Source of the DNA: Melampsora larici-populina 98AG31
Taxonomy: Eukaryota > Basidiomycota > Pucciniomycetes > Pucciniales > Melampsoraceae
Assembly (NCBI RefSeq): GCF_000204055.1
Contig: NW_006768826.1
Coordinates: forward strand, 456,815-520,814
Direction: 5' to 3'
DNA: 64,000 nucleotides
The notes beneath the pieces were generated by a model that worked only from the letters and a program-made list of their open reading frames with translations, was not told where the DNA came from and did not search any database. Both the position numbers and the translations under genes were made by a program. This document shows, one piece after another, positions 10,803 to 23,155 of the stretch; positions within the stretch are counted from its first letter, which is position 1; every line of letters begins with the position of its first letter.

Positions 10803-11127
10803 ATGACAGTAAGTCGGAAATTCCTCAGCAACAATCTATTCTGACCTTTAATCCTTTAATCTCATTTTTCTTTACTTCCATCTCACCTATTGTAACATTT
10901 ATGTTATGTAGACAGATCAATCACCTCAAATTTGTCAACTTGAAGCATGTCAACTTCAAAAATGTTTAAATAGATTTACATATCAACCAGAAAGATGTGA
11001 AGAATTAGTTAAAAGATTATATAAATGTTGTAAAGTTATGTATGATGAAAATGGTGATCAAATCAAAAGTACGGCTTGTGCTTCTAAAGAAAAAGTTAAA
11101 GAAAAGATTGAAAAGATGAATTGGTAG
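10803..11127 (+). CDS. CMC4: Twin CX9C mitochondrial protein Cmc4 (73 aa)
   Basis: A small mitochondrial intermembrane-space protein of the Cmc4/p8-MTCP1 family, whose members fold by disulfide relay (Mia40) and are linked to respiratory-chain assembly. Exon 1 is only ATG ACA (10803-10808), followed by donor GTAAGT; exon 2 is 10912-11127 after acceptor TTATGTAG, phase 0, 222 nt in total. The twin CX9C motif is exact: C10-x9-C20 and C31-x9-C41, with the extra C15 and C42 typical of Cmc4 (pattern CQLEACQLQKC ... LYKCC). C58 is also present. Length matches the family (about 70 aa). The 6-nt coding first exon means simple ORF finding misses the start. It is transcribed divergently from the WSS1-like gene. 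Confidence 0.9.
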
Positions 11128-11861
11128 ATTGATATCTTATTGGATTTGTATAACTTTAGCTTTTTTCAACTTTTTAGAATTGAAGGGTATTGCAATTGTA
11201 TTTCTCGCCTGTTTTGTTTTGATCTTTCTTTTTAAAGATCGAATCTCACTTTGACGGATCTAAAAACTTATTGAACCCAGCGTCAGTATTTGAAAGCGAG
11301 GCGTATGATGAATAAAGATGAACCGCTCATCAGTGAACCGTCTATTACTCTTGGAAAACCTTTGCCTCAATGTTGGCAGCAGTAATTATAGTCATATAGA
11401 TCTAAGCAATGGAAGAATGTCGATCAATAACATTCATCATGAATCAAGGACCAAAGATATGTGAAGGAAAATACTCTTTCAGTTCCGGTGAGTACTCTCG
11501 AATATGTTTACCAGGGAGAGGTGGCTGTAACATTATGGGTATTCCGAGACTTCCATTGATTTTTCATGTTCATTCTTCACGCCTTTTTTCAAAAAGGGGA
11601 TGTAGGTGATGATCACGAAAGGGAATGCACTTGAGAAGAATGCAGTGATTTGCAAGACCAAGAGTATACTTTGCAGTTAAACAATTGACTTCAGGTCATT
11701 ATTGCATGTGAAGTAATATTACTATAGAACAAATTCTCGAGACTCGTACTTATTAGTCAGCAGTGAGCAAAATGATCAACTGGTCTTCTACAATGCCATC
11801 TAGACTATAACCCCTTCTATGACCCCTTCCCCCAGCTTAATTCCATCGCTTTTTGTACTCT
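11128..11861. other. Intergenic; 3' flank shared with family copies
   Basis: No gene was recognised; the frame at 11409-11609 has no family signature. From about 11660 (TTGACTTCAGGTCATTAT and following) the sequence resembles the downstream flanks of the two other modular-family copies (about 14985 and 32308), so the duplicated block extends past the coding part. Confidence 0.5.
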
Positions 11862-13928
11862 TTATTTTGGGGTAGGTTGTGTCAATGGTCTTACTCTTTT
11901 TATTGAATATAATAAAGTACTAGCTATCAAATCACCAGAAGTTGAGGGAGTCAAATATTTGATCCAATGCATTCGATTTTGACGCATAAATTCTAATACA
12001 TACGTAGCGGCCACTCTTTCCCTTTTTCTCTTATATAATTTATGAGTTAACCAAAACGCTGTACCATCATATACAGAAAGACCACCATCAAACCTCTTTA
12101 TAAAGTCTTTATCGTCAGTCGGTATTACAATGTTTCCATCAATTGGTAAGTGATCGAATTCCCTGGTTGGAAACCCTTTTAATCTTTCCATGAGCCAGTC
12201 GTATCCCTCACGAACATCATCTTCCAGGTTGGTATGTAAATCATTAGACCAGACAACTTCAGAACATATGGTCAAGATCTCCAAGTAATTATCCAAAAGT
12301 TTATGCATATTTTCTTGTAGATACTCTGTATGACCAGGAAATTCACGCTCTATCTTGAATAATTTCAAAAATGCTTGGATCTTAGGTTTATATTTATCAA
12401 TTAATTTCCTAGGTGAAATTGATGGCAGATGGGCATTTGATGACAATTTCTGATCAAGCTCTGGATCAATTTTTTTCAACAATTTCTTCTTTTTCGACTT
12501 TTCTCGATGCCAACTTTTTCCGTAATATCTTTCCATAGCTTTGATGTTTAATTGATAATCGTCAATCTTGACTAGATCATTAGACATAGTTGCTTCATGG
12601 AGATATTCTTCAAGTCTTGAGATATAATCTGTTTCAGAGTCGAATGCAGGAACTTTAGGGCGTTTGAATCGTAACCGTGAGGGCTGCTGGTTCGGCGGAG
12701 TCGATGCCACCAAGGTATCAATTTTGCCGTCTTTGGATGATCCACGTCTCTTTACTTGACGGACAAATCCTTCATTGTCATCCATTAACGAAGGTTTTGG
12801 ACGATTTTTTCGTTTCGATCTAGGTTTAACTGGATGCGTCTGAGTTAGGTGCTTGAGCTGTCCTGATCTGAGCAATGACACGTGTCCGTGCTTCTGGGAT
12901 TCTTCTTCCGAATGACGAGCCGGTGATAAAACCTGAAGGAGCGGGGTGAATGTACTTGGAGAACCTCCGAAGCCACTGTGTACCATGCAAGGATTAGAAA
13001 AAGATTTTCATTCATAGTAAAATCTGATCAGAAAGACCAACAAGTTTGAAGGTGACTCTGACGCCTGCCTGGCCTCTGGAATAGGTGATATAGGCTGTGT
13101 GATTCGAGGCGTGCTGTGGGTGACATGATTGAAAATGTCCTTGAAAGTTTCATGAGGCCGTCCTCCGTTTGCAATAGATGACATGACCTGAGGAACGGGA
13201 GGTTGCAATAAAATGTCACGCGATATGGCTGTGGGCTCATGCTTCAAGGGTTGGAATCCTAGAGATTTATCAAAGTTGTCATTTTGCTCAAAAATACGAG
13301 CAAGATCACTATCAAGAAAATCAATCGGATGCTCGGCAGGAATGCGGTGGCCTGATGGCGATTGCGAGGGCTGGATGTGAGGTGTATGGGACAAGGTCGA
13401 AGGAACATGAGTGTACTCATTGTGCACTTCCGACTGAGCCCAGAGCCCTATGACGCTATCGTAGGGATTTGTTGGATGGAAGCCATCGTCGTGTAGAACG
13501 CCATCGAAGCCGTCTGCGCTCAGCTGGTACAACGGCGAATCTGCTTGGGTTCGTGGAAGCTGGCTAAGTACTTGGGTTAACTCGGTGTAGTACCCAGGGC
13601 TTCCGAGTGGGTCTTCAAATTGTTCCCATATTCCTTCTCCAAGGTTTCCAACAGAGGCGTCGGATGAAGGAGCCTCAACAATAAGCGTGCCAAGCCCAGG
13701 AGGTTCTGCCTGTGCACGTGAATGCAATAAATTTGACGGATATGTTTCCGATCGAAAAGCTTCTTGTTGATGGAGTGCCGGATCGTAAATTCCTGTAAAG
13801 TGAGACTGTGCATGGCTTTCCGTGGGTGAAACAGAATGACCTATGATCTTGGATAAATCTTCAACGCCCATAGCGGTAAGTGAAATAGGCCAATTGGACA
13901 TGAAGACCATGGTCCGGAATGACTTCAT
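11862..13928 (-). CDS. Modular rust-lineage protein family, copy 1 (666 aa)
   Basis: I do not recognise this family; it occurs three times in the window. Copy 1 joins 13928-13042 and 12975-11862 (2001 nt). The intron has a GTTGGT donor, a CACAG acceptor and phase 2, as in the other copies. The Met at 13928 opens MKSFRTMVFMSNWPISLTAMG, a weakly hydrophobic start that might be a signal peptide. In-frame similarity between copies continues about 25 codons upstream, so translation could begin earlier. The N-terminal half is acidic and His/Ser/Pro-rich with one copy of a module centred on SPSGHRIPAEHPIDFLDSDL. A basic linker (KPRSKRKNRPK) follows. The C-terminal 230 residues are best conserved and look helical (KAMERYYGKSWHREK, LLDNYLEILTICSEVV, YVLEFMRQNRMHWIKYLTPS). 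No catalytic motif was found. Confidence 0.7.
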
Positions 13929-15140
13929 GTTGAATAGATCCACGGTCGAATCGCTTGATGCCTGATTCGGAGTGCCTGTTGGCCGTGATTTTGGAAAACA
14001 TTGGCGATTTGGAGCCCTCCCCCGAGGCAAGTTGGAGATCACGAAAACTAAGCTTTTAGTGTCGACCCCTTGTAGCAAGCCAAAGCAGATATGTATGACA
14101 TTTGAAACTATGAATCATATGACACAAAATCTTAAAACACTCCAACGGACTTGACTATCAGCCTATCAGCGGGGTTCAAATCTTAGTTATGCATTTTGGC
14201 CTCCCAGCCCTTCAGATTTTTTTGAAAAAAATAACGTTGCTAGCAATGCGCTCCTCAAGTGTGGCTTTCTGATAGTGTTTAGAAACAGCCTCGCCCAAAC
14301 ACCATTCAAAGTGATACATAATGACCATGGCAGCAAGTTGAAAGACCATCAACAATAATCTGAACCCGATCCATCGTCTGTCTTCCTTTCATCTCCTAAC
14401 TCGACTTGTAAATCCTTCTCCTTAAGCGAGCTTCCTCTCTCGCAAGCCCTCTCGCTCTCCCTAGAGTAAGGCCTCATAATCTTTTACACCAATCATATGT
14501 TTCAGCTTCTTAAGTTTCAAGAGGGATGAGCTATAGCTATTTCAAACTGTCCAATTTGCACTGTTCTCCGAGACTCCCACATATGTATAAGAATCTACAT
14601 TCCAACAATGGCCAACATAGTGTTTGGATTTCTTCCTTGGGCATAAACGGACTTATTTTTGTAATGTTTGGGGGCTTTTCAAATGCTTCATAGCACTAAA
14701 ACTTACTTTTTAGGGTCCTTGTTATAATGGGAAGAATGCGGGTAGTTTATTTCTAACAAAGGGTCCTTAACCAATTTCTACACATTTGACGTACTCTATA
14801 TGCGGGGGTGGTAGACTTCTATGAAGGAATTGGGATACAAAAGAATGTAGAGGAGGAAAAGAGCTGTTGTATGCGTGCAGACTTGAGTTTGATATATATA
14901 CTTTAGAGCTCTTTGCCTCAAACCTATCCTCTCTGAACATGGTAATTGACGGAAGCATTTCAAGGAGCTGCCACATCTGACCAACTGACTTCAGGACATT
15001 ATTATTTTTCAAGTTGCATTACTTCGAAAATCATCGTAACTCAGGCTTATCAGTCAGCGGTGATCCTTTCTTGTTGGGATCAAAGTAATCAAATGGTTAT
15101 ACCACTTCTTTGACCTTAATTACCTCGCTTGTCATCCTCA
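13929..15140. other. Intergenic between family copies 1 and 2
   Basis: The part up to about 14460 is the upstream flank of copy 1 and resembles the upstream flank of copy 3 (about 35500-35870), including a TCTCCTAACTC...GCTTGT...GAGTCC-like stretch. From about 14880 the sequence (GAGCTCTTTGCCTCAAACCT and on) resembles the downstream flank of copy 3 at about 32228. No separate gene was seen. Confidence 0.5.
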
Positions 15141-17982
15141 TCAATGTGGACTGATATATTTCAATGGTCTTACCCTTTTTGCCCAAATTAACAAAGTCTT
15201 CGATGATAACTCACCAGCCGTAGAAGGCGTCAGATATTTGATCCAATGCATTCGATTTTGACGCATAAATTCTAGGACATAGGTGGTGGCCACTCTGTTA
15301 CGTCTCCTGTCATATAATGGATGAGCTAACCAAAAGACTGTACCACGATATATAGAAAGCCCATCGAACGTTTTCATGAAGACAGCGTTTTCATCAGGTC
15401 CTACAGTGTTCCCAACAAGTGGTAAATATTCAAATTGAGTTCCTGGAAGTCTTGCTAATTTTTCTATGAGCCACTTGTAACCATCACGGATATCTTGTAC
15501 CATGTTGGTATGTAAACCATTAGACGAAACAACTTCAGAGCATGTGGTCAAGATCTCTAAGTAATTATCCAAAAGTTTATCCATGTTTGTTTGAAGATAG
15601 TGTGTATGAAACTTTTTGATACGTTCTAAGCCGATCAAGTTTAAAAATTCTTGGATTTTAGGATGAAAACTGTCAATTAATTCTCTAGGTGAAATTGATA
15701 GATGATTCGAATTTGATACGAATTTCTGCATAAGGTTTGCATCAACATCGTGCAATAATCTCTCCTTTATCAATTTTTCTCGACGCCAGCTTCGACCGTA
15801 GTATCTTTCTATAGCTTTGGGGGTTGATTGATGTTTTTCAAGGTCTACTGGATTATTATGTATAGTTGCTTTGCCGCGATGTTTTTTGCGTTTTAGGATA
15901 GAATTTGTTTGAGAGTAGAGTGCAGCAGTTGTAGGGGGTTCAGATTGTAACAGTGCGGGCTTCTGACTCGAGGCAGCCGACAAGGGCAAGGTAAGGATTT
16001 CGTTATCTTCAGACTTTCGTTTGACTTGACGAATGAATCCTTCACTGTCATCAAATGTAAAGTGACTCTGATACGCTTTGTATTTCAAGAATGGTGATTC
16101 CGTCTGAAATGGGTGTTTGAGTGGGCCTGATCTAAACAATGGCGCGGGTGCTTTTGTCAGGGATTCTTCTTGCGAACGGCTGGCCGGTAATGAAAATTGA
16201 TGGAGATGATTGGATGTACTTGGCAAACGGCGGAAGTCACTGTAGCCCAATGAAGAATTAGTAAAAGGTTTGGACTCCTGTTCCAGTCGAGGCAGAAACA
16301 CGCACAAGTTTGGAGGCAACTCTGACGCCTGCCTGGCCTCTGGAATAGGTAATATTGAATGTGTGATTGGAGGCGTGCTGTGGGTGAAATGGGTGAAAGT
16401 GTCCTTGAAAGTTTCAAGAGGCGGTTCTCCGTTCAAGATATAAGAAATGACCTGAGGAACAGAGAGTCGCGAGGAAGCCACTTGTAAGATTGGTTGGTCA
16501 AAGGTTTGAGATCCAAAAGGTGCATCAAAGTTGTCATCTTCATCAAGCATATGAGCAAGATTACTATCCAGAAAATCAATCGGATTCTCGGTAGGAATAC
16601 TGTGGCCTGATGGCGATTGTGAGATCTGGGTGTGCGGTGCATAGGAAAGGCCCAGAGGATCATGAGTATATCCATTGTGCACTTTCGAGTGACCTCTGAG
16701 CCCTGTGACGCTTAGACCAATCAAGGATTAGAAAAAGATTTCTCTTCCAAATCAAACCCAGTCAGGAACACTCACGGGTTTCAGACAACTCTGACGCCGG
16801 CCTTGCATCTGAAATAGCTGATTTGGGCTGTGCGCTGTGAGTCGTGTCTTGAGTGACATGATCGCGATTCTCCCTAAAGGTATCAAGAGGCCATCTTCCG
16901 CTTGCTACAGAAGAACTTGTTGGAGGAAGGGGGGGTTGCCATGAAGCGTCGCGTGGGATTTCTGTGGGCTCATTGTTAAAGGCCTGAGAGAAAAGAGATG
17001 TATCAAAGTTGTCATCTTCATCAAGCATACGAGCAAGATTACTATCCAGAAAATCGATCGGATGCTCGGTAGGAATACTGTGGTCTGATGGCGATTGCGA
17101 GATATGAACGTGCGGTGCATAGGAAAAGCCCGGAGAATGTTGCGGGTACTCATTGTGCACTTCAGAGTGACCTTTGAGCCTCGTGAAGCTATTGTAGGGA
17201 CCTGTTGAATGGAAGGCATCATGGTGTCGAGCTTCACCATCGCCTGCGCTGAGCAGATCGAGTCCCGAAGTGCTATCTAAGATTGGCGGTGGTGGGTTGT
17301 TAGAGGTGTGAACGTCGACAGATGTTTGAATTCTGTGATTTTGCTCAAGGATATGAGCAAACTCATTCTCCGAAGAGCTAGTCAAATGCTCGGCAGGAAT
17401 GTGGTGTCCTGATACTGATTGGGAGAGCTGGATGTGAGGTGCAGTCCAGACGGCCGGAGGGTCATGAGAGTCGATATTTTGCACTCCCGAGTGACGCCTG
17501 AGACTTGTAACACTATCGTAGTGACTACTTGAATGGAAGCCATCATTGTGCAGAGCTCCATCGAAGTCGTCTGCACTGAGCAGGTCGAGCCACAACTGTG
17601 GCTGTGCCTTGGACCCTGGAAGCTGGTTTGGTTGGCGGTAGTCCCCAGGGCTCTCGAGCTGGTCTTCAAGGTGTGTCCCTTCTCCAAGGTGTTCTATATA
17701 GGCGTCCGAGGGATGTGCGTTGAAGAGCTGCGTGTCCAGCCAAGAAGGTTCTGTCTGTGGATATGAGTGCCATACATTGAACGGATATATTCCTTCCAGT
17801 TGGGAAACTTCTTGATGATGAAGTGCTTGTTCTTCAGGTCCTGCAAAGCGAGGCCATGAGTCTGGATAGTGTTCCGTGGTTGGAACAGGCTGACTAATGG
17901 TCTTGGATAAACCCCAAACGTCCATAGCGTTCAGTAAAATGGGCCAATTGAACATCAAGGCCAAAGTCTGAAGTGACTTCAT
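15141..17982 (-). CDS. Modular rust-lineage protein family, copy 2 (900 aa)
   Basis: The exons are 17982-16776, 16702-16306 and 16239-15141 (2703 nt, 900 aa), exactly the size of copy 3. The first intron has donor GTGAGTG and phase 1. The second has donor GTGCGTG, acceptor GGGCTACAG and phase 2; it happens to be open in frame, so intron retention would still code. Compared with copy 1 there are two extra modules of about 130 residues, each centred on a SGHxIPxEH(P/L) motif, and one of them is exactly exon 2. Module consensus: a GHS-V-HN start, AP-H--ISQSPSGHSIPTEHP, IDFLDSNLA, DEDDNFD, then P--SSS and an EARQASEL end at the exon border. The C-terminal conserved region (KAIERYYGRSWRREK to RVRPLKYISPH) is unbroken. 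Function is unknown. Confidence 0.7.
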
Positions 17983-19169
17983 GTTGAATAGATCCACTGT
18001 CGAGGTGCTTAATGCCTGACTCGGAGCGCCTGTTGATCGTGATTTTAGGCAGCATCGTAGCGACTTCGAGGCAAGGTGGCAATCGCCAAAACATGCTGCT
18101 AACCCCTCGCAGTGAGCAACTTTGTTTCAGAAAGTCAGAAGTTCAAAACTTGGGTCGGAAGGCTGACGCTGAAACACTGCGACTTCAGATCCACACAACT
18201 CCGGCAATTTAGAATTTGAGGATATGTTTTTGTGATGCTGTTTGATGAGATGAAAGCTATGGTAAAATTATTTGATAAGGAAACTGTTGAGCAATAGAGA
18301 AATTTTTCTCTTCCAAACTATGTACCATCGGGGGCTTCGTTCTACGGGGCGGCAATCCGGGCCGCCCCGATCAGCTTTGGGGTTCGGTTCACTGTCCTGC
18401 ATCAAATTCCTTTGTTATCAATTGCATAAGAGTAATGACTCTACATAACATCCTCTTCTACAATTGTAGAATGATGATAGAGGTCCATCGCTTTCCTGCG
18501 GTTGGGCTAAAAGCCTAAAGATGGATTTTTTTTTAAAAAAGCTCTATGCATGGGAACACAAAGTTTAAATAATCTAATCTCATTGTCATCAATTACACCA
18601 GTTTTTGATCAGATGGCCGTTTCTTCTGAGGTGTAATAGTCTTTTTAAAATTACCTTTTTTTAGTGGTGTATTTATGTAACTAAGCCAAAAGCACTTAAA
18701 AAGAGATGTAATCCCCGGTCAAAACGACATGTATCCTATGTCCCAACAGTGACAATATTTGTCATTGCGGTTGTCCCTACTGCAACATTGCAATGCAATG
18801 TTGCAAGTATTGCAACATGTGGCTCCATTCCATACTGCTGATGCATATCTATATTATGTTACTTGAGCTGTCTACATACAATGTACAACAAAGGATTGAC
18901 AACACATCATGCAACGTCCAATGACTTCTGTTCTACCTTTGACTAACAGTGGGCCTGTTGCCTTGAATCAATACAATGTCAGTTCCTGCGCTCCATTCAT
19001 GCAATAATAATCAAAACAACCTGCGTCAATATACCACATGTTCATTGGAATTTGAACATTCTGAATTTACCAACAAAATCAACCAAATTCCCAACTTGGA
19101 GAACTGTGTTGCTGAATCTGGCCATTAAACTCTCCGGAGTCCGCATACATTATAAACACAACCCATTTT
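17983..19169. other. Intergenic with a GC-rich hairpin
   Basis: No gene was recognised. The upstream flank of copy 2 ends near 18220. At 18344-18368 a perfect GC-rich hairpin (GGGGCGGC, 7-base loop, GCCGCCCC) sits in AT-rich DNA. At about 18780-18830 there is a TTGCAACATTGCAATG-like run of overlapping GCAACAT words. Confidence 0.5.
18344..18368. repeat. Perfect GC-rich hairpin
   Basis: GGGGCGGC and GCCGCCCC form an 8-bp perfect stem around a 7-base loop, with a further C/G-rich flank (CTACGG...CGATC). It is not followed by a T-run on either strand close enough to look like an intrinsic terminator, which would not apply in a fungus anyway. It may be the core of a foldback element. Confidence 0.5.
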
Positions 19170-20019
19170 TCATCCTATGCAATCAAGATTTCCCACTTTG
19201 GATATTTGAGGGTAATTGTATTCCTCTTCAGTATCAGCTGTGTTCCACTCAGCTTCATCATCTAAATTGCGGATAACCTCAACAGTTGCTGTTCCATTGG
19301 TTGTAGGAGTCATACCATCAGTTTCAAGGTCCTGTGGATCATGCTTGACATCTTCAGCTTGGGGTGAGGACTGATTGTCCTCTTCAGCTTCCTCCATGAT
19401 TGTACCAATCAAAGGAAATCACCCTCAACTTTCTTCCTTTGAATCGATGGGAGGAGGTGCTTTGATGCCAAGCATAGCCAAACCTGCATTCACAATCAAT
19501 GCCAGTTTGTGGCAAAAACAAAAGATATGCATCTTTTGGGGCTCCCACGTGTAGGAAAGATCTTTCAGCTCCGAGAATTGATGGTCCATCTCTCTAGCCA
19601 TAACCAAGGCCCATGTGCCAGGTTACTACCTTCATAGTCAGGTGACGGATCCAATAGTTCCAGTGGCTTTCCACAAAGGTTACCAATACTCCAACAAAAG
19701 CATGTCAATTACCCTTCATTGTTCAGTCATCATGACTCAAGGTTTTTTTGATTTGAGAGCCCAATGTTGATAATATCAAGAGCCTTTGATTAATACAACT
19801 ACTGATCAATAATAATAGAAAATCCAAATAAACCACTCACCTTAGTTGAGAGAACACAGACTCTTTAAGAGAGAGATTGATCTGCTTGGCTACATCTGCT
19901 GCCCACCAACAACTGTGAAGATGTACTTCCTTTTGAAGGTATTGCACCATACCTTGAAGCAGAAGATCTTCTAATTGGCTCCATGATTGAGCATGGCAAA
20001 TAAGCCATGCACAGGCCAT
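19170..20019 (-). pseudogene. Decayed hAT transposase
   Basis: Scattered frames preserve hAT signatures seen in the intact copy at 1-3.9 kb. CFCHKLALIVNAGLAMLGI (within 19425-19607) corresponds to CYAHKLALVVKAGL. The frame at 19837-20019 (MACAWLICHAQSWSQLEDLL and on to LKESVFSQL) corresponds to MLVIWVLRHALPWARFEDSI...LQKNVISSIL. A Glu/Asp-rich segment (19170-19412) matches the acidic linker. Frames are interrupted and the zinc finger and dimerisation domain are not recognisable. It belongs to a different hAT lineage from the first copy. Confidence 0.65.
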
Positions 20020-21272
20020 CTGTTTTAGTGTCAGATTGTTGAAAGAAGCATTAGTTGTGACAACAACAAAGGAATCAAAGGGGCCAGAACCCTTGGCTGC
20101 TGCCTTTCAAATTTTGGCAACAGAGAGTGGAACCTCAAGAGCCGGTTCTTCAGCTTTAGCTTGGTTTCATCCAATACACCCTATGTCTGAGTGGTTGTCA
20201 AAGGCTGATCTGTCTTGGTAAACTTTCACAGCCCCCAATTGCAAGTCACTGGCAGACCATTGCGTCCCGGTGACTTCAATTTGTTTTCAATCTGTTTTCA
20301 ATCCGTTTGAATTTGTTGCTCAACTTATATCATGCAGTATTTGACAAGCTTTTGGATACATCTTGACCAGTTATTAGATATATCTTGACTGGGCATTGTG
20401 ATGTTCTTGACTGGGCAGACAGATCTCTGCAAGTTGTTAACCCAGTCTTGAAGAGATATGGGACATAAGCCTTTACATGAGGCACGATATGTGGAGTAAG
20501 TCCATGTAAACGTAAACACTAGAAAATGACGCGTAAGAGTCAGATGTTAGGAAAGAAACTCGTGTTAATGTATTGACAAATTAGGAATAACAAATTCTGT
20601 TCCAAGAATGGACATAACGACGTCTGAACATTCAAATGAGGAACACGCGATATGTCATTAGATAATTAACACCCTAATAGCAGCAAGACAAAAGTTATAA
20701 GGAGTAAGAAGGGGAAGATACCATTTCCCGCCCTTTTGCCCGTTTCACTCCTATTAAGTTTCAATTCCTCAAATATCTTCATTTTCCAAAGCTACTACAG
20801 ATTTCAGTTATACGTGTCCCAATAAAACTAATAATCCTGATAGTCTTCATTATCTCTAACTTGATAATATTACATAGTTCCAAGTAGCAGAAAAGAAGAT
20901 ATTCTTTTTATTATCTTAGCATTCTTGCAGATCTCTCTTAAAATACTCTTAATTTTTTAAATCTTTTTAGTCCTCTTAAAGTTTTCTTTACAAGCTCTCT
21001 TAAAAGTCTTACACCTTCTCCTTACTCCTTATTCTTAAAGAAAATACAAAAATAAAATTTCCACAAAAAATTTAGTACTTTATTGATTTCTTCCGTCCTC
21101 CTAAAAAAACCTTAATCGTTCTCTAATTTTTTCAAGGCATTATTGAATTTCTTCTGTCCTCCTAAAACCTTAATTGTTATCTACTTTTTCAAAGTAATTC
21201 TTTTACAAATCCTTAAATACCTTAGTCGTAACCCACCCTTTCAACCGACTTCCTATAGTTGATCACTTTATT
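20020..21272. other. Flank and leader of DIRS element A
   Basis: No gene was recognised. The part after about 20530 is AT-rich and precedes the element's gag start, so it should include its untranslated leader. Two near copies of a unit of about 61 bp (TTATTGA-TTTCTTC-GTCCTCCTAAAA, then CCTTAAT-GTT and a run ending TTTTTCAA) lie in tandem at about 21080-21200. I could not find a copy of this leader downstream of the element, which a complete split-repeat element should have. Confidence 0.45.
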
Positions 21273-23155
21273 ATGTCAAACACCCAACCTACTAGTAGAG
21301 TGACGAGAAGAAACAGAGGAGAGGTGCAAGAAGAAGATGTGAACATGATACCTCCACCTTCCTCCAATTTGAACGGGGAGTTACCGAATGAACAAGAAGA
21401 TGGTTTAGAAGGTACCGACAACCCGGTAGGAGAAGATTTAGACGGAGAAGCCCTAGTAGAAGAGAGAAGAGATCAATTAGCTAGATCAATGGACAGTTAT
21501 CAAGGAGCGGAAGAGGAAGAAGAAAAAGAAGATTCAGAAGATGCTACCTTCGATGCGGAAGAAGATGATGGAAGTTCGGATGTGACAGGATCTTCAGTTT
21601 CACCCGACTCATCTGGTTCTGACTCGTCTTCCACCTCGAGTGATGACGAGTCGTCTGGCGAAGACTCTGAATCATTGTCTTCAGACTCATCGGATGATTC
21701 TTCCAGTAAATCGGAAGAATCAGAAGATACTGTACGACATGGAAAGAAACGTAAGGTGTATCCCATCTTGGCGGACGTTTAAGCTCCCATTGTTTGAGCG
21801 CCCCTGTGAAAGGGAAGAGACTTAACAATAAGTGGTCTGCGCGGGGACGCGACAGTAATCCTAGTGTTCTGACATATGATTCATTTCTATGTTATCCTTT
21901 GATAGGCAAACACAGATCCATCCGAGCTATCGATAAAAAGATAGAGAAGGCAATCCGCGCAAAGGAGAAAGCCAAAGTGATGCTAGCAAAAGGGAAAAGT
22001 AAGAAGCAAGGTGAGGACAATCACTACGGCTCCTCACATGATCGAGAGATCAAAAACTAAAGAGGTACTTCTTACTTACCCCGGAGCAGAGAACGCAACA
22101 ACGACAAAGCATGGCAAACGAGCCACCTCAAAGAAGCAAAAGTCGTCCTTGGGTAAGAAGAACATCAAGAAAGAAAACGGCATAAAATTTCAGAAAGGAG
22201 CCCCCTGTAAATCGCTTCTACCAACTTTACAAGCCTATTGGGGAGATGCGATTAAAAACCTGTCCGATAACGTCCCGCTTACAGTCCTGAACCCTACCTT
22301 TGTTCAAAAGGATAAGGTAGAAAGTCGAAAGAATCAATCTACTACGTCGTCTTCGAAGTCTACTAGGAACAGAGGACTAAACCCCCCGTCAGAATATGCG
22401 ATGACATTCGGGGAATGGATAGATGGTATCATGTTGTTGAGACGCTACTTGAAGAAGACGTACAACTTTTAGATTTTGTCAGATCAACTGAAAGGCCATG
22501 TGAGACATGTGAAAGATATCAAGTAAGGATAGATTCTTGACTCAAACAGGACCAAGTAAACCAAGCTAACAAGCACCGATAAACAGAGATGCAACCGAGT
22601 GTTGGATGGTGGCCCTAAGATACGATATCATGTTCAGAGAACAACTTTTTGGTCACCGAGGAAAAGGAGTTCCGGTATCAGACGCAAGCATTCACATTGA
22701 GAAGTTCGAGCGTTTAGCGAAGGAGAAAGCGACAAGAAACGGAGAACTGTCCTTTGGAGACGCAAACCCTTATGCAAAAGGAGCGAGGTTTGAGAATAGA
22801 GACCCAATTACCGGATTATGGGATGAGTGAGTGAAGTTTGAGCAACTGGAAAGAAAGCGATATAACAGCTTGCTAATTAAGACGAGTTACCTCTCCTCGG
22901 CTGACATACACAAGTTCGGCAAAGAATAACGCAAACAAACGCAAGCTACACTTGATAAGACAAAGACCACTGTCATCAAACAACAGACGATTGCCAAGAT
23001 TGCCGAGGGAACCACGACTCCCCGATATAATCGAGATGCTGCCACCGTTACGACAAGAACCACCTAGAGAAGTCCGTCAGAGAGTTGTAAGAGGGGCAGT
23101 GAGAAGAGGCAGAGGAGGAGTATCGACTGGGAGAGGGAGAGGGGGACAGCAGTAA
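21273..23155 (+). CDS. DIRS gag-like protein, spliced (element A)
   Basis: This is the structural (capsid-like) protein of the element, inferred from position and homology to element B. The first exon (21273-21750) codes a very acidic Ser/Asp/Glu-rich segment ending HGKK. It stops at a GTAAGG donor, and joining to 21906 gives KKRKHRSIRAIDKKIEKAI, matching element B after its own intron at the same place. Further donors lie at 22011 (GTGAGG), 22523 (GTAAGG after ATCAA) and 22827 (GTGAGT after GATGA), all also present in element B. Conserved blocks are KKENGIKFQKGAPCKSLLP, PPSEYAMTFGEWIDGI and MVALRYDIMFREQLFGHRGK. The end is an Arg/Gly-rich RGRGGQQ tail, a plausible nucleic-acid-binding region. 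The acceptor of the third exon is not settled. Confidence 0.7.

Noticed and set aside
21500..21766. Minus-strand Ser/Glu-rich frame opposite the gag first exon
   Set aside because: Shadow of the acidic plus-strand exon, whose homologue in element B is supported by conserved flanking blocks.
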